From the NCBI RefSeq assembly GCF_000173355.1, contig NZ_ABXA01000004.1, forward strand, positions 1-41,539: DNA of 41,539 nucleotides, given 5' to 3'. How positions within the stretch are numbered: the first letter of the stretch is position 1; each line of letters begins with the position of its first letter. The position numbers and the translations under genes are program-made. The stretch comes from Anaerococcus hydrogenalis DSM 7454 (lineage in GTDB: Bacteria; Bacillota; Clostridia; Tissierellales; Peptoniphilaceae). A model generated the notes under the pieces. That model saw only the letters and a list, made by a program, of their open reading frames with translations. It was not told where the DNA came from and did no database searches. Of this stretch, positions 33,906 through 41,539 are shown one piece after another.

Positions 33906-33930
33906 ACTCAGATTTTCTGGGTCTTTTTTT
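33904..33930 (+). terminator. Terminator of the PTS operon
   Basis: AGACTCAG (33904-33911) pairs with CTGGGTCT (33917-33924), including one G-U pair, over a 5-nt loop. Seven T follow. It overlaps the stop codon of the ManO-like gene. Confidence 0.85.
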
Positions 33931-34106
33931 ATGGGAAATTTTAATTGGATAAGTTTTTTTAGAAGATATTTTAACAATAAAAACTTTTTCACCAAAAAAA
34001 TCTGACTTCTTTATAAAAATATATAAATTAAATTTGATAAATTGGGTATATAAAATACATAGAATGAAAAAAATGTTTTCATCGACTAAATGGAGGTTAT
34101 TTTATT

Positions 34107-36167
34107 ATGAAAGATTATAAAACAAACAAATTAAGGAATTTAGCTTTAGTAGGGCATTCAGGAGCAGGTAAAACTAGCCTAACTGAATCTTTACTATACC
34201 ATACAAAGGCCATTGATAGGGTAGGAAAAGTTTCTGATGGAAACACTGTTTCTGATTATGAGAAGCAAGAAATTAAAAGAAAAATTTCTATCCAAACATC
34301 AATAATTCCTGTTGAATATAAAGATTATAAGGTAAACTTTATCGATGCTCCTGGATTTTTTGACTTTGAAGGTGAAGTTTTAAATGCTCTTAGGGCAAGT
34401 GAATCAGCTTTGTTTGTAATTGATGGAGAAAATCCGATTGAAGTTGGAACTGAAAAATATTGGAAATATACAGAAAATATTTCTTTGCCAAGAATAATTT
34501 TTGTTAATAAATTAGATAAGGAAAATGCTAATTTTAACCAAGCAGTTAGTGACTTGCACATTGAATTTTCTAAAAAAATAATCCCACTAACCTTAACCCT
34601 TGGTGAAGGGGAAGACTTTGAAGGTTTAATCGATGTTGTAGATAAAAAAGCTTATAAATATAAAGATGGTGTAAGAGAAGAAGTCGAAATACCAGAAATT
34701 AGACTTGAAGAAGTAGATGCAGTTTATGAGGAAATTTTAGAGGTTGTTGCTGAAAGTGATGATGCCTTGATGGATAAGTATTTTTCTGGTGAAAGTTTTA
34801 CAGAAGAAGAATTCAAGGAAGGTTTTAGAAAGGCTATTGTAAACGGTAGCGCTGTTCCTCTTTTGGCAGGAAGTTTAGAAAAAGAAATTGGTCTTGATTT
34901 ATTATTAGATATTATTACAAGATTTATGCCATCTCCAGACCACAAGGCTGCAAATATTGGATTTAGAGTTACTGATGATTATGAAGAGTTTGAAGTTAGT
35001 GAAGATAGTCCTTTTTCTGCTGTTGTTTTCAAAACAATTGCAGATCCATTTTTGGGAAAAATATCAATATTTAAGGTTTTATCTGGAGCTATTAAAAAAG
35101 ACCAAACTTTCTATGATATTTCTAAGGATAAGGAGTTAAAGGCTTCTAATATTTTCTATTTAAGAGGCAAAGAACAATTTAAAACTGAAAGAATTGTTGC
35201 TGGAGATATTGGAGCATTTTCTAAACAAGATAGCCTTCAAACTGGAGATACTTTATGCACTAAGGATAATCCTATTGAATATAAGAGAATTAAATATCCA
35301 AAACCAGTTTTATTTTATGCAATAGAGGCTGAAAGTAAAAATGATGAGGATAAGATATCAGCAGCTTTGAAAAAATTATCTGAAGAAGATCCAACTTTTG
35401 AAGATAGAAGAGATGTTGAAACCCACCAAGAAGTTTTGGCAGGACTTGGAAATGTTCAACTTGAGGTTTTGATGGATAAGCTAAAAGATAATTATTCTGT
35501 TAATACAAAAGTGGTTGATTTGAAAATTCCTTATAGGGAAACTATTAAGGGTAAATCTGACGTTCAAGGTAAACACAAAAAACAATCCGGTGGTGCCGGC
35601 CAATATGGTGATGTTTTTGTTAGGTTTGAACCTTGTGATGAAGAGTTTATTTTTGAAGAAGAAGTATTTGGTGGGGCAGTTCCTAAAAATTACTTCCCTG
35701 CAGTTGAAAAGGGACTTAAAGATTCTATGGAAGAAGGACCTCTTGCAGGATATAAGGTTGTTGGAATCAAGGCTACCTTATATGATGGCTCTTACCATCC
35801 AGTTGATTCAAACGAGCAAGCTTTTAAATCTGCTGCAAGAATTGCCTTTAAAAAAGGAGTTGAAGAAGCAAAACCAATCCTACTTGAGCCTATTATGAAA
35901 CTTGAAATTAAAGTTGATGATAAGTACATGGGCGATGTTATGGGAGATATGAACAAGAGACGTGGAAAAATTTTGGGAATGGAACCACAAGAAGACGGCT
36001 CCCAAATAATTTCAGCTCTTGCACCAGAAAGTGAAGTTTTAACATATTCTATAGATTTAAGGTCAATGACTCAGGCTCGTGGATCTTTCTCAATGGAATT
36101 TGAGAAATATGAAGAAGTGCCAAAAGATTTGACTGAAAAAATAGTTGAAGCTAATAAAAAAGAATAA
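34107..36167 (+). CDS. EF-G-like translational GTPase (second-type EF-G)
   Basis: A 686-aa protein with EF-G architecture. The P-loop is GHSGAGKT (16-23), the G3 motif is DAPGFFDF (80-87) and the G4 motif is NKLD (134-137). Domain II is followed by the domain IV signature near HKKQSGGAGQYGDVFVRFEP and a C-terminal domain V (MGDMNKRRGKILGMEP). In canonical EF-G the G3 motif is DTPGHVDF. Here the catalytic histidine position is phenylalanine, as in several paralogous EF-G-like proteins whose role differs from or supplements the main factor. It is probably not the sole EF-G of the cell. GGAGG lies ten bases before the ATG. It heads a set of closely spaced genes running to 41123, with no terminator seen between them. 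Confidence 0.9.
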   Translation: MKDYKTNKLRNLALVGHSGAGKTSLTESLLYHTKAIDRVGKVSDGNTVSDYEKQEIKRKISIQTSIIPVEYKDYKVNFIDAPGFFDFEGEVLNALRASESALFVIDGENPIEVGTEKYWKYTENISLPRIIFVNKLDKENANFNQAVSDLHIEFSKKIIPLTLTLGEGEDFEGLIDVVDKKAYKYKDGVREEVEIPEIRLEEVDAVYEEILEVVAESDDALMDKYFSGESFTEEEFKEGFRKAIVNGSAVPLLAGSLEKEIGLDLLLDIITRFMPSPDHKAANIGFRVTDDYEEFEVSEDSPFSAVVFKTIADPFLGKISIFKVLSGAIKKDQTFYDISKDKELKASNIFYLRGKEQFKTERIVAGDIGAFSKQDSLQTGDTLCTKDNPIEYKRIKYPKPVLFYAIEAESKNDEDKISAALKKLSEEDPTFEDRRDVETHQEVLAGLGNVQLEVLMDKLKDNYSVNTKVVDLKIPYRETIKGKSDVQGKHKKQSGGAGQYGDVFVRFEPCDEEFIFEEEVFGGAVPKNYFPAVEKGLKDSMEEGPLAGYKVVGIKATLYDGSYHPVDSNEQAFKSAARIAFKKGVEEAKPILLEPIMKLEIKVDDKYMGDVMGDMNKRRGKILGMEPQEDGSQIISALAPESEVLTYSIDLRSMTQARGSFSMEFEKYEEVPKDLTEKIVEANKKE

Positions 36168-36206
36168 AATCTTATTTAAAATATAGTTTAGAAAAGGGGC
36201 AAAATA

Positions 36207-38198
36207 ATGAAAGACTGGAAAATTTTGGAAATTGATCCTTGGATAAAGGACTACAAAAATGATATAGACCTTAGGATGGAAGAGTATAAAAAACAAAAGA
36301 ATAGACTTTTGAAAAAAGGTGAAAAATTAAAAGACTTCGCCAATGCCCACAATTATTACGGCTTTCATAAAACAAAAACAGGTTGGATTTATAGGGAATG
36401 GGCACCTAATGCTAAGGGACTTTACCTAGTTGGAGATTTTAATAATTGGGATAGACATTCCCATCCTTTAAAAAAAATAAATGATAGTGATTGGGAAATT
36501 TTCATAAAGGGGATAAGAACTATTCCCCACAAATCCAGACTTAAGGTTATGGTTGATTATGGAGATAGTTTCCAAGATAGGATACCTCTTTTTGCAAGAA
36601 GGGTAGAAAGAGATGAAAACCACGATTTTTCAGCAATCCTAGAAAATCCTAGAAAAAAATTTGAGTGGACTGACGATAAATTTAAGATAAAAAAAGATGA
36701 TCTCTTAATTTATGAGGCCCATATAGGTATGGCTTGTGAGAGAGAAGGGGTTGGAACTTACAAGGAATTTGAAAAAAATATTCTTCCAAGAATTAAAAAA
36801 GAAGGTTACAATACCATCCAACTTATGGCCATAGCAGAGCATCCTTACTACGGATCTTTTGGTTATCAAGTTTCAAATTTCTTTGCCCCATCTTCATGGT
36901 ATGGAGAAAATGACGAATTAAAATCCTTGATTAACACAGCTCATGAAATGGGTCTTAATGTGATAATGGACTTGGTTCATTCTCATTCTGTAAAAAATAC
37001 TAACGAGGGAATAAACCTCTTTGATGGAACAGAATACCAATTTTTCCATGAAGGAGATGAGGGAAACCATCCTGATTGGGATTCCAAATTATTTGACTAT
37101 CACAAACCTGGAGTATGTCACTTCCTACTTTCAAATATAAAATATTGGCTAGAGGAATTTCACTTTGATGGCTTTAGGTTTGATGGGGTAACTTCTATGA
37201 TCTATAAAAATCACGGAAGAGGAGAAAGCTTTGATAATTACTCAAAATATTTTTCTATGAATACGGACATTGAAGCTATAAATTACCTCCAACTTGCCAA
37301 CGAACTTATAAGAGAAGTTAAAAAAGATGCTATAACAATTGCTGAAGATATGTCAGCCATGCCAGGAATGTGTCTTCCAATAAAAGATGGAGGAATTGGT
37401 TTTGATTATAGACTTTCTATGGGCATGCCAGATTTTTGGGAAAAGGTCTTGGAAAAAAGAGATGAAGACTGGGATATGGGAAGGATGTGGTATGAACTTT
37501 CAACCTATAGGCCGGAAGAAAAAAGAATTTCTTATGTAGAAAGTCACGACCAAGCCCTTGTTGGATCAAAAACTACAATTTTTAGGCTTGCAGATTCTGC
37601 TATGTATTGGGATATGGAAAAGAAAACCCATAATATTATAATAGATAGGGCCATTGCCCTTCACAAGATGATAAGGTGGATTACAATTTCCATGGGGGCT
37701 GAAGGATATTTAAATTTCATGGGTAATGAATTTGGCCATCCTGAATGGATAGATTTTCCAAGAGAAGGAAATAATTATTCCTTCCATTATGCAAGACGTC
37801 TTTGGTCATTGGCAGATAATGATTTATTAAAATATGATTGGCTCTTAAAATGGGACGAGAAAATGCTTGATCAAATAAAAGAATATGATCAATTAGGAAA
37901 TGATATTTTTAGGCTATGGCTTGATAATGATAGGAAGGTTATTGCCTACAGAAATAAGGATATAGTTTATATTTTCAACTTCCACCCACAAAATTCCTAC
38001 GACTCTTTCCAAGTGCCAATCCACGATAAGGGAAAATTTAAAGTAATCTTAGATACAGATGATGAAGAATTTGGTGGACTTGATAGGATATCTAAAGATA
38101 TAATTTATGAATCTAAAAATTTGGAAAATACTGACTATGATGGAATTGAAATTTATATCCCATCAAGAACAGCCCTTGCCTTAAAGAAGGTAGAATAA
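36207..38198 (+). CDS. glgB: 1,4-alpha-glucan branching enzyme, GH13 (eukaryote-like, GH13_8 type)
   Basis: A 663-aa enzyme that makes alpha-1,6 branches in glycogen-type glucans. A CBM48-like start has WAPNAKGLYLVGDFNNW (65-81). The GH13 barrel motifs are MDLVHSHS, DGFRFDGV with nucleophile Asp326, IAEDMS with acid/base Glu380, and ESHDQ with Asp448. A C-terminal beta domain follows. The motif forms SHSVKN and AEDMSAMPG match the subfamily found in eukaryotes and a minority of bacteria, rather than the usual bacterial GlgB. No glycogen synthase or ADP-glucose pyrophosphorylase gene is adjacent. AAAAGGGG lies upstream of the ATG. The stop overlaps the ATG of the SGNH gene. Confidence 0.9.
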   Translation: MKDWKILEIDPWIKDYKNDIDLRMEEYKKQKNRLLKKGEKLKDFANAHNYYGFHKTKTGWIYREWAPNAKGLYLVGDFNNWDRHSHPLKKINDSDWEIFIKGIRTIPHKSRLKVMVDYGDSFQDRIPLFARRVERDENHDFSAILENPRKKFEWTDDKFKIKKDDLLIYEAHIGMACEREGVGTYKEFEKNILPRIKKEGYNTIQLMAIAEHPYYGSFGYQVSNFFAPSSWYGENDELKSLINTAHEMGLNVIMDLVHSHSVKNTNEGINLFDGTEYQFFHEGDEGNHPDWDSKLFDYHKPGVCHFLLSNIKYWLEEFHFDGFRFDGVTSMIYKNHGRGESFDNYSKYFSMNTDIEAINYLQLANELIREVKKDAITIAEDMSAMPGMCLPIKDGGIGFDYRLSMGMPDFWEKVLEKRDEDWDMGRMWYELSTYRPEEKRISYVESHDQALVGSKTTIFRLADSAMYWDMEKKTHNIIIDRAIALHKMIRWITISMGAEGYLNFMGNEFGHPEWIDFPREGNNYSFHYARRLWSLADNDLLKYDWLLKWDEKMLDQIKEYDQLGNDIFRLWLDNDRKVIAYRNKDIVYIFNFHPQNSYDSFQVPIHDKGKFKVILDTDDEEFGGLDRISKDIIYESKNLENTDYDGIEIYIPSRTALALKKVE

Positions 38199-38716
38199 TG
38201 AAAATAATTTGCTTAGGAGATTCCTTTACCCAAGGTTATCTTGTAGAATGCAATAATTACACCCGCTTTTTAACAAAGGCGGGTTTTGAAATTATAAATC
38301 TTGGCATAAATGGTTCTACAAGCTCTGATATGGTTAAAAGGTATAAAAAAATAAAAAATAAATACGAGAATATTGATTATTTAATAATTTTTGGTGGGTC
38401 TAATGATTTTTTGAATGGAGAAAGTGTGAATCTTGCATATTCAAATGTCAAAAGTATATTAGACTTATCGACTGCCAAGAAAAATCTAATAATTATCCCA
38501 CCCCTTCTAGAAGAGGAAGATGCCTATCCAATTTATGCTTATGTAAATGAAAAAATAAATAATTTTGCAGAGAAATTGTACGATTTGGATGCCCTTATTT
38601 TAGATTCAAGAAAAATTGAGCCCTACTATCTAGATGGGCTTCATATGGGAAAGATTTTTCACCAAAAGTTAGCAGAAAAAATCGAGAAAATTATAAAGGA
38701 TGATATAAATGGATGA
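38198..38716 (+). CDS. SGNH/GDSL-family hydrolase
   Basis: A 172-aa esterase/lipase-type enzyme without a signal peptide, hence cytosolic. Block I is GDSFTQG with nucleophile Ser9. Block II has the oxyanion glycine in LGINGST. Block III is GGSND with Asn69. Block V is LDGLHMG with Asp146 and His149. The complete catalytic set suggests an active enzyme, perhaps removing acyl or acetyl groups; the substrate is unknown. Its ATG overlaps the branching-enzyme stop (TAATG) and its own end overlaps mscS by 8 bp, so expression is coupled. Confidence 0.9.
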   Translation: MKIICLGDSFTQGYLVECNNYTRFLTKAGFEIINLGINGSTSSDMVKRYKKIKNKYENIDYLIIFGGSNDFLNGESVNLAYSNVKSILDLSTAKKNLIIIPPLLEEEDAYPIYAYVNEKINNFAEKLYDLDALILDSRKIEPYYLDGLHMGKIFHQKLAEKIEKIIKDDING

Positions 38717-39575
38717 AATAAATGATATTGATAAGATGGTAGAAAAAAGTTCCTTATTGCCTGAATTTATGAGAAATAAAATAATTATAGATATAATTTC
38801 AGTAGCTATTGTTGTTTTAGTTTGCTTTTTTGTACTAAAACTTGTTCACAAAATTATAATTAAGTTTTTTAATAGGAATAAGAAGAGAATAAATAGAAAT
38901 GCAGCAAAACTTGAAACCCTAACAAAAGTATTCTATTCAACAGTTAGGGTAATAATAATTTTTATAGCTATTACAATAATTTTGGATATATTTGGCATAA
39001 ATACCTCAAGTCTGATAGCAACTGCAGGAATCGGAGGTATAGCCATAGCCCTTGGTGCCCAAACCTTAATTGCAGATTTTGTAAAGGGAATTTTTATAAT
39101 ATTTGATGATAAACTAAGGGTTGGAGAATGGGTTGTATGCTCTGGAGTAGAAGGAACAGTAGAAGAAGTAAATCTTAGGATTACAAAAATAAGAGATTAC
39201 AACGGATCTCTTCACATAATTCCAAATTCAAATATAACAAATGTTCAAAACTACAACAGGGGAGCCCAAAGAAGTGAGGCATATTTTTGCGTATCAAACG
39301 ATACAAAACTTGAAGATGTAAAAGCTATGATTGAAACAGTTTCACAAAAAATAAAAAATATGCCAAAATACAAAAAGGCCTTTATAGAAGACTTAAGTTT
39401 TTTTGAAATAACAGAATTCAAAGACTTCTCCTATAAGGTAAGGGTAACATCCCTAGTAAAAATAGGAACTCAGTGGGAGATTTCAAGAAAAGTAAGAGAG
39501 CTAATAAAAATTGAAATGGAAAAAAGAAATATAAAAAGCAGTTTATTAGAAGAGGAAATATATGAAAAAATATAA
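38709..39575 (+). CDS. mscS: Small-conductance mechanosensitive channel, MscS family
   Basis: A 288-aa membrane protein that would open under hypo-osmotic tension. Three membrane helices lie at about residues 26-45, 75-97 and 100-122. The third is the Gly/Ala-rich pore helix (LIATAGIGGIAIALGAQTLI). The cytosolic beta domain follows (DDKLRVGEWVVCSGVEGTVE, then PNSNITNVQNYNRG). Length and organisation are typical. It overlaps the SGNH gene by 8 bp and the DUF951 gene by 14 bp. MscS next to DUF951 is a recurrent Firmicute arrangement. Confidence 0.93.
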   Translation: MDEINDIDKMVEKSSLLPEFMRNKIIIDIISVAIVVLVCFFVLKLVHKIIIKFFNRNKKRINRNAAKLETLTKVFYSTVRVIIIFIAITIILDIFGINTSSLIATAGIGGIAIALGAQTLIADFVKGIFIIFDDKLRVGEWVVCSGVEGTVEEVNLRITKIRDYNGSLHIIPNSNITNVQNYNRGAQRSEAYFCVSNDTKLEDVKAMIETVSQKIKNMPKYKKAFIEDLSFFEITEFKDFSYKVRVTSLVKIGTQWEISRKVRELIKIEMEKRNIKSSLLEEEIYEKI

Positions 39576-39786
39576 AATAAACGACATAGTAAGCTTAAAA
39601 AAACCCCATCCTTGTGGAGAAAATAAATGGAAAATCGAAAGAATGGGAGCAGATATGAAACTAAGGTGTCTAGGTTGTGATAAATTAGTTTGGTTAAAAA
39701 GAATGGACTTTGACAAAAGAATTAGAAAGATACAAAACAAAGAAGGAAAATTTGTATCAATAGTAAACTACGAACCAGAAGACTAA
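39562..39786 (+). CDS. DUF951 family small protein
   Basis: A 74-aa protein with the DUF951 pattern: IVSLKKPHPCG near the N-terminus, NKWKIERMGADMKL, and a CLGC motif that with the earlier cysteine could bind zinc; LVWLKRMDFDKRIRK then closes. The function is unknown. Its start lies inside the end of mscS, preceded by GAAGAGGAAA. Translational coupling to the channel is likely. Zinc binding is inferred from the cysteine spacing only. Confidence 0.88.
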   Translation: MKKYKINDIVSLKKPHPCGENKWKIERMGADMKLRCLGCDKLVWLKRMDFDKRIRKIQNKEGKFVSIVNYEPED

Positions 39787-39803
39787 AGGAGAAAAAGGAA
39801 TTA

Positions 39804-41123
39804 ATGATAAATGACCAAATAAAAATTGATTATGAAAAGATAATAAATGAAAACTACCAAGAATATAAAAAAGACTATGAAAAATTACTAAATAATAGAA
39901 AAGAATATGGAGCAACATATAAGGAAGAAGAAATTCCTACCTTATATGATGCATATTTTTATAGCCAAGAAGACTATAAACTTTATGATGATATGATAGA
40001 TACCTTTATGTCTATAGTAGAAAAAGTAACTAGAGAATATGTAGAAAATGAATCTTACAGAAAATTATTTGCCCTAGACCCCTTGACAGAAAAATTAATA
40101 TTAAAAGATCCAGGCTATAATATATCAACACCTATAGCAAGATTTGATGTAATGTATGATGGAAGAGAAGACTATAAATTTTGTGAATTAAACACAGACG
40201 GATCATCTGCAATGCTAGAAGACAAGTCTTTAGCAGACTTGATGAAAGAAACAAAGGCTATAGAAAAATTAAAAGAAAAATATGTCATAGACCACATAGA
40301 CCTACTAGAAAGTCTAGTAGATTCTATAGAAGGTTTGTATTACAAAACAAAAAAAACCGAAGAAAAAATAAACATAGCCATAGTAGACATAGTAGAATTT
40401 GACAATATAGAATTTAAAACCATACAAAAACTATTCGAAAAAAAAAGGACATAGGTGTAAAATCGCCAACCTAAAAGATCTAGAAAGAAAAGATGGCGGC
40501 CTATATATAGATGATATGAAAATAGACCTAGTATATAGAAGACTTGTGACAAGTGATCTAATAGAAAACCAAGATATAGGTAAAAACCTAATAGATGCTT
40601 ATCTCAATGATGAGGTAATGACAATAGGCTCCTTTAGGTCAACCTTATTTTACACAAAAGACATATTTAGAATCCTAAGACTAGAAGAAAGCCAAAAAAT
40701 TCTATCAGAAAAAGAAAATGAATTTATAAAAAACACATACCATACACAGAAAAATTCAATTATAAAAAAGACAAAGAAAAAATATTAGAAGAAAAAGACA
40801 AATATATCCTAAAACCTATCCAAGGCTATGCATCCCATGGAATATATGTAGGAAAAGAACACGATAAAAAAGAATTTGAAAAGATATTAGATCAAATAAA
40901 AGACAAAGACTATATCTACCAAGAATACTACACAGTAAAACCAATAAAATTTATAAAAATGGAAGATGACAAAGCAAAACTAGAAGACTTTTCCTTTGTA
41001 ACAGGCCTATTTGCCTACAATAAAAAATTCATCTCCCCATATATGAGAATAGGAAATGCTGCCCTAATAAGCTCAGCCAGAGAATATTATGTAGTAAGTT
41101 CCTTGAAAATTAGGGAAAAATAA
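39804..41123 (+). CDS. ATP-grasp enzyme, glutathionylspermidine synthase-like; two frameshifts as read
   Basis: As read, the frame from ATG 39804 ends at 40454. Dropping one A from the nine-A run at 40438-40446 and adding one to the six-A run at 40728-40733 gives a continuous protein of about 439 aa ending at 41123. The two changes cancel. Landmarks are ARFDVMYDG and FCELNTDGSSAM (a substrate/metal-binding segment of the glutathionylspermidine synthase-type ATP-grasp), then ILKPIQGYASHGIYVGK and YIYQEYYTVKP (ATP-grasp lysine and glutamate regions), and a closing SPYMRIGNAALIS. There is no amidase domain. The family joins a carboxylate to an amine using ATP; substrates here are unknown. AAAGGAG precedes the ATG. 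It is the last gene before the rRNA promoters. Confidence 0.8.
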
Positions 41124-41138
41124 AAATAAAAAAACAAT

Positions 41139-41167
41139 TTGACAAAAGTCAAAAAAGATAATATACT
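41139..41167 (+). promoter_or_regulatory. rRNA promoter P1
   Basis: TTGACA (41139-41144), exactly 17 bp, TATACT (41162-41167). It starts 15 bp after the ATP-grasp stop codon. Confidence 0.75.
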
Positions 41168-41170
41168 AAT

Positions 41171-41200
41171 ATAGCTGTTTGATTAACAGCTATATTTTTT
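41171..41200 (+). terminator. Terminator-like hairpin just after P1
   Basis: A perfect 9-bp stem ATAGCTGTT/AACAGCTAT (41171-41179 with 41185-41193) and 5-nt loop are followed by six T (41195-41200). It would end transcription arriving from the ATP-grasp gene, but it also overlaps the expected start point of P1 (about 41174). Confidence 0.75.
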
Positions 41201-41250
41201 ATCTCAAAAATAAGTCAAGAAAAAAGTTTTAAAAAAACTTACAAAAAAAC

Positions 41251-41281
41251 TTGACAGAAAAAATACGAGATATAATATAAT
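41251..41281 (+). promoter_or_regulatory. rRNA promoter P2
   Basis: TTGACA (41251-41256) with two overlapping TATAAT boxes, 41271-41276 (14-bp spacer) and 41276-41281 (19-bp spacer). The latter is the more usable. Spacing is not ideal for either. Confidence 0.6.
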
Positions 41282-41340
41282 AGTCGGCACCAAGAAAGAG
41301 GTCGTGTTAAACAAAAGAAATTAAAAAATCTTAAAAAAAC

Positions 41341-41369
41341 TTGACAAGCTTTCAAAAAGGTGGTAGACT
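41341..41369 (+). promoter_or_regulatory. rRNA promoter P3
   Basis: TTGACA (41341-41346), 17 bp, TAGACT (41364-41369), about 100 bp before the mature 16S 5' end. It is preceded by an A-rich tract that could serve as an UP element. Confidence 0.7.
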
Positions 41370-41472
41370 TAAATAGTCATTACAAATGACACATGAACCT
41401 TTAATAAACAAATAAAACTACAAAGTTAATACTTTGAGACCAAATGAAAATGACAATAGTCAAGATCAAACT

Positions 41473-41539
41473 TTAATTGAGAGTTTGATCCTGGCTCAGG
41501 ATAAACGCTGGCGGCGTGCATAACACATGCAAGTCGAAC
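41473..41539 (+). rRNA. rrs: 16S ribosomal RNA, 5' end (partial)
   Basis: The universal bacterial 16S start is present: AGAGTTTGATCCTGGCTCAG begins at 41480, followed by the AACGCTGGCGGCGTGC block and ACACATGCAAGTCGAAC. By comparison with the E. coli numbering the mature end is near 41473. The gene runs off the window, so only about 67 bases are visible, too few for a firm species call. Confidence 0.97.

Larger units (their letters stand above)
41124..41472 (+). other. Upstream region of the rRNA operon
   Basis: About 350 bp without a gene. It holds three promoter-like sites, one terminator-like hairpin and an A/T-rich leader running up to the 16S gene. Confidence 0.8.

Overview
The window is AT-rich DNA from a low-GC Gram-positive anaerobe. 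Class C sortases, sortase-anchored pilins, a mannose-family PTS, TelA/XpaC, DUF1659/DUF2922 and the first ~67 nt of a 16S rRNA gene point to Firmicutes. My best guess from gene content is a Peptoniphilaceae coccus (Anaerococcus-like); this is inference, not a database match.

Layout. 1-650: non-coding DNA with palindromic repeats. 652-1074 (-): small DUF2922 and DUF1659 proteins. 1215-3797 (+): three overlapping class C sortases ending at a terminator. 3850-4370: more repeats. 4370-23403 (+): a pilus structural locus with a consensus promoter, a giant adhesin (about 5,065 aa if read through two compensating indels), a backbone pilin and a minor pilin, then a terminator. 23509-25044: two similar blocks of four palindromes each, in strictly alternating orientation, on either side of a small GIY-YIG nuclease gene. 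25156-30613 (-): a stand-alone FakA C-domain-like protein, TelA, XpaC and an M16C metallopeptidase. 30778-33905 (+): mannose/fructose/sorbose PTS IIAB-IIC-IID plus a DUF956/ManO-like protein. 34107-41123 (+): a probable operon of an EF-G-like GTPase, GH13 branching enzyme, SGNH hydrolase, MscS channel, DUF951 protein and ATP-grasp enzyme. 41139-41539: tandem rRNA promoters and the 16S 5' end.

How the parts fit. The three sortases would polymerise and anchor the three pilus proteins. The order adhesin-backbone-minor pilin resembles tip-shaft-base loci. The three sorting signals (YPSTG, IPQTG, MAKTG) are all non-canonical and differ from one another.

Two cautions and one lead. First, at least ten single-base indels in A/T runs interrupt six genes, including metabolic ones. 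Sequencing homopolymer error is therefore the leading explanation, and phase variation has to be shown rather than assumed. Second, domain names here come from reading motifs by eye. The lead is a family of palindromes (CCCATCTCGA...GAGATCTCAT) whose loops, in two copies, carry extra hairpins that have a constant loop but different, still self-complementary stems.
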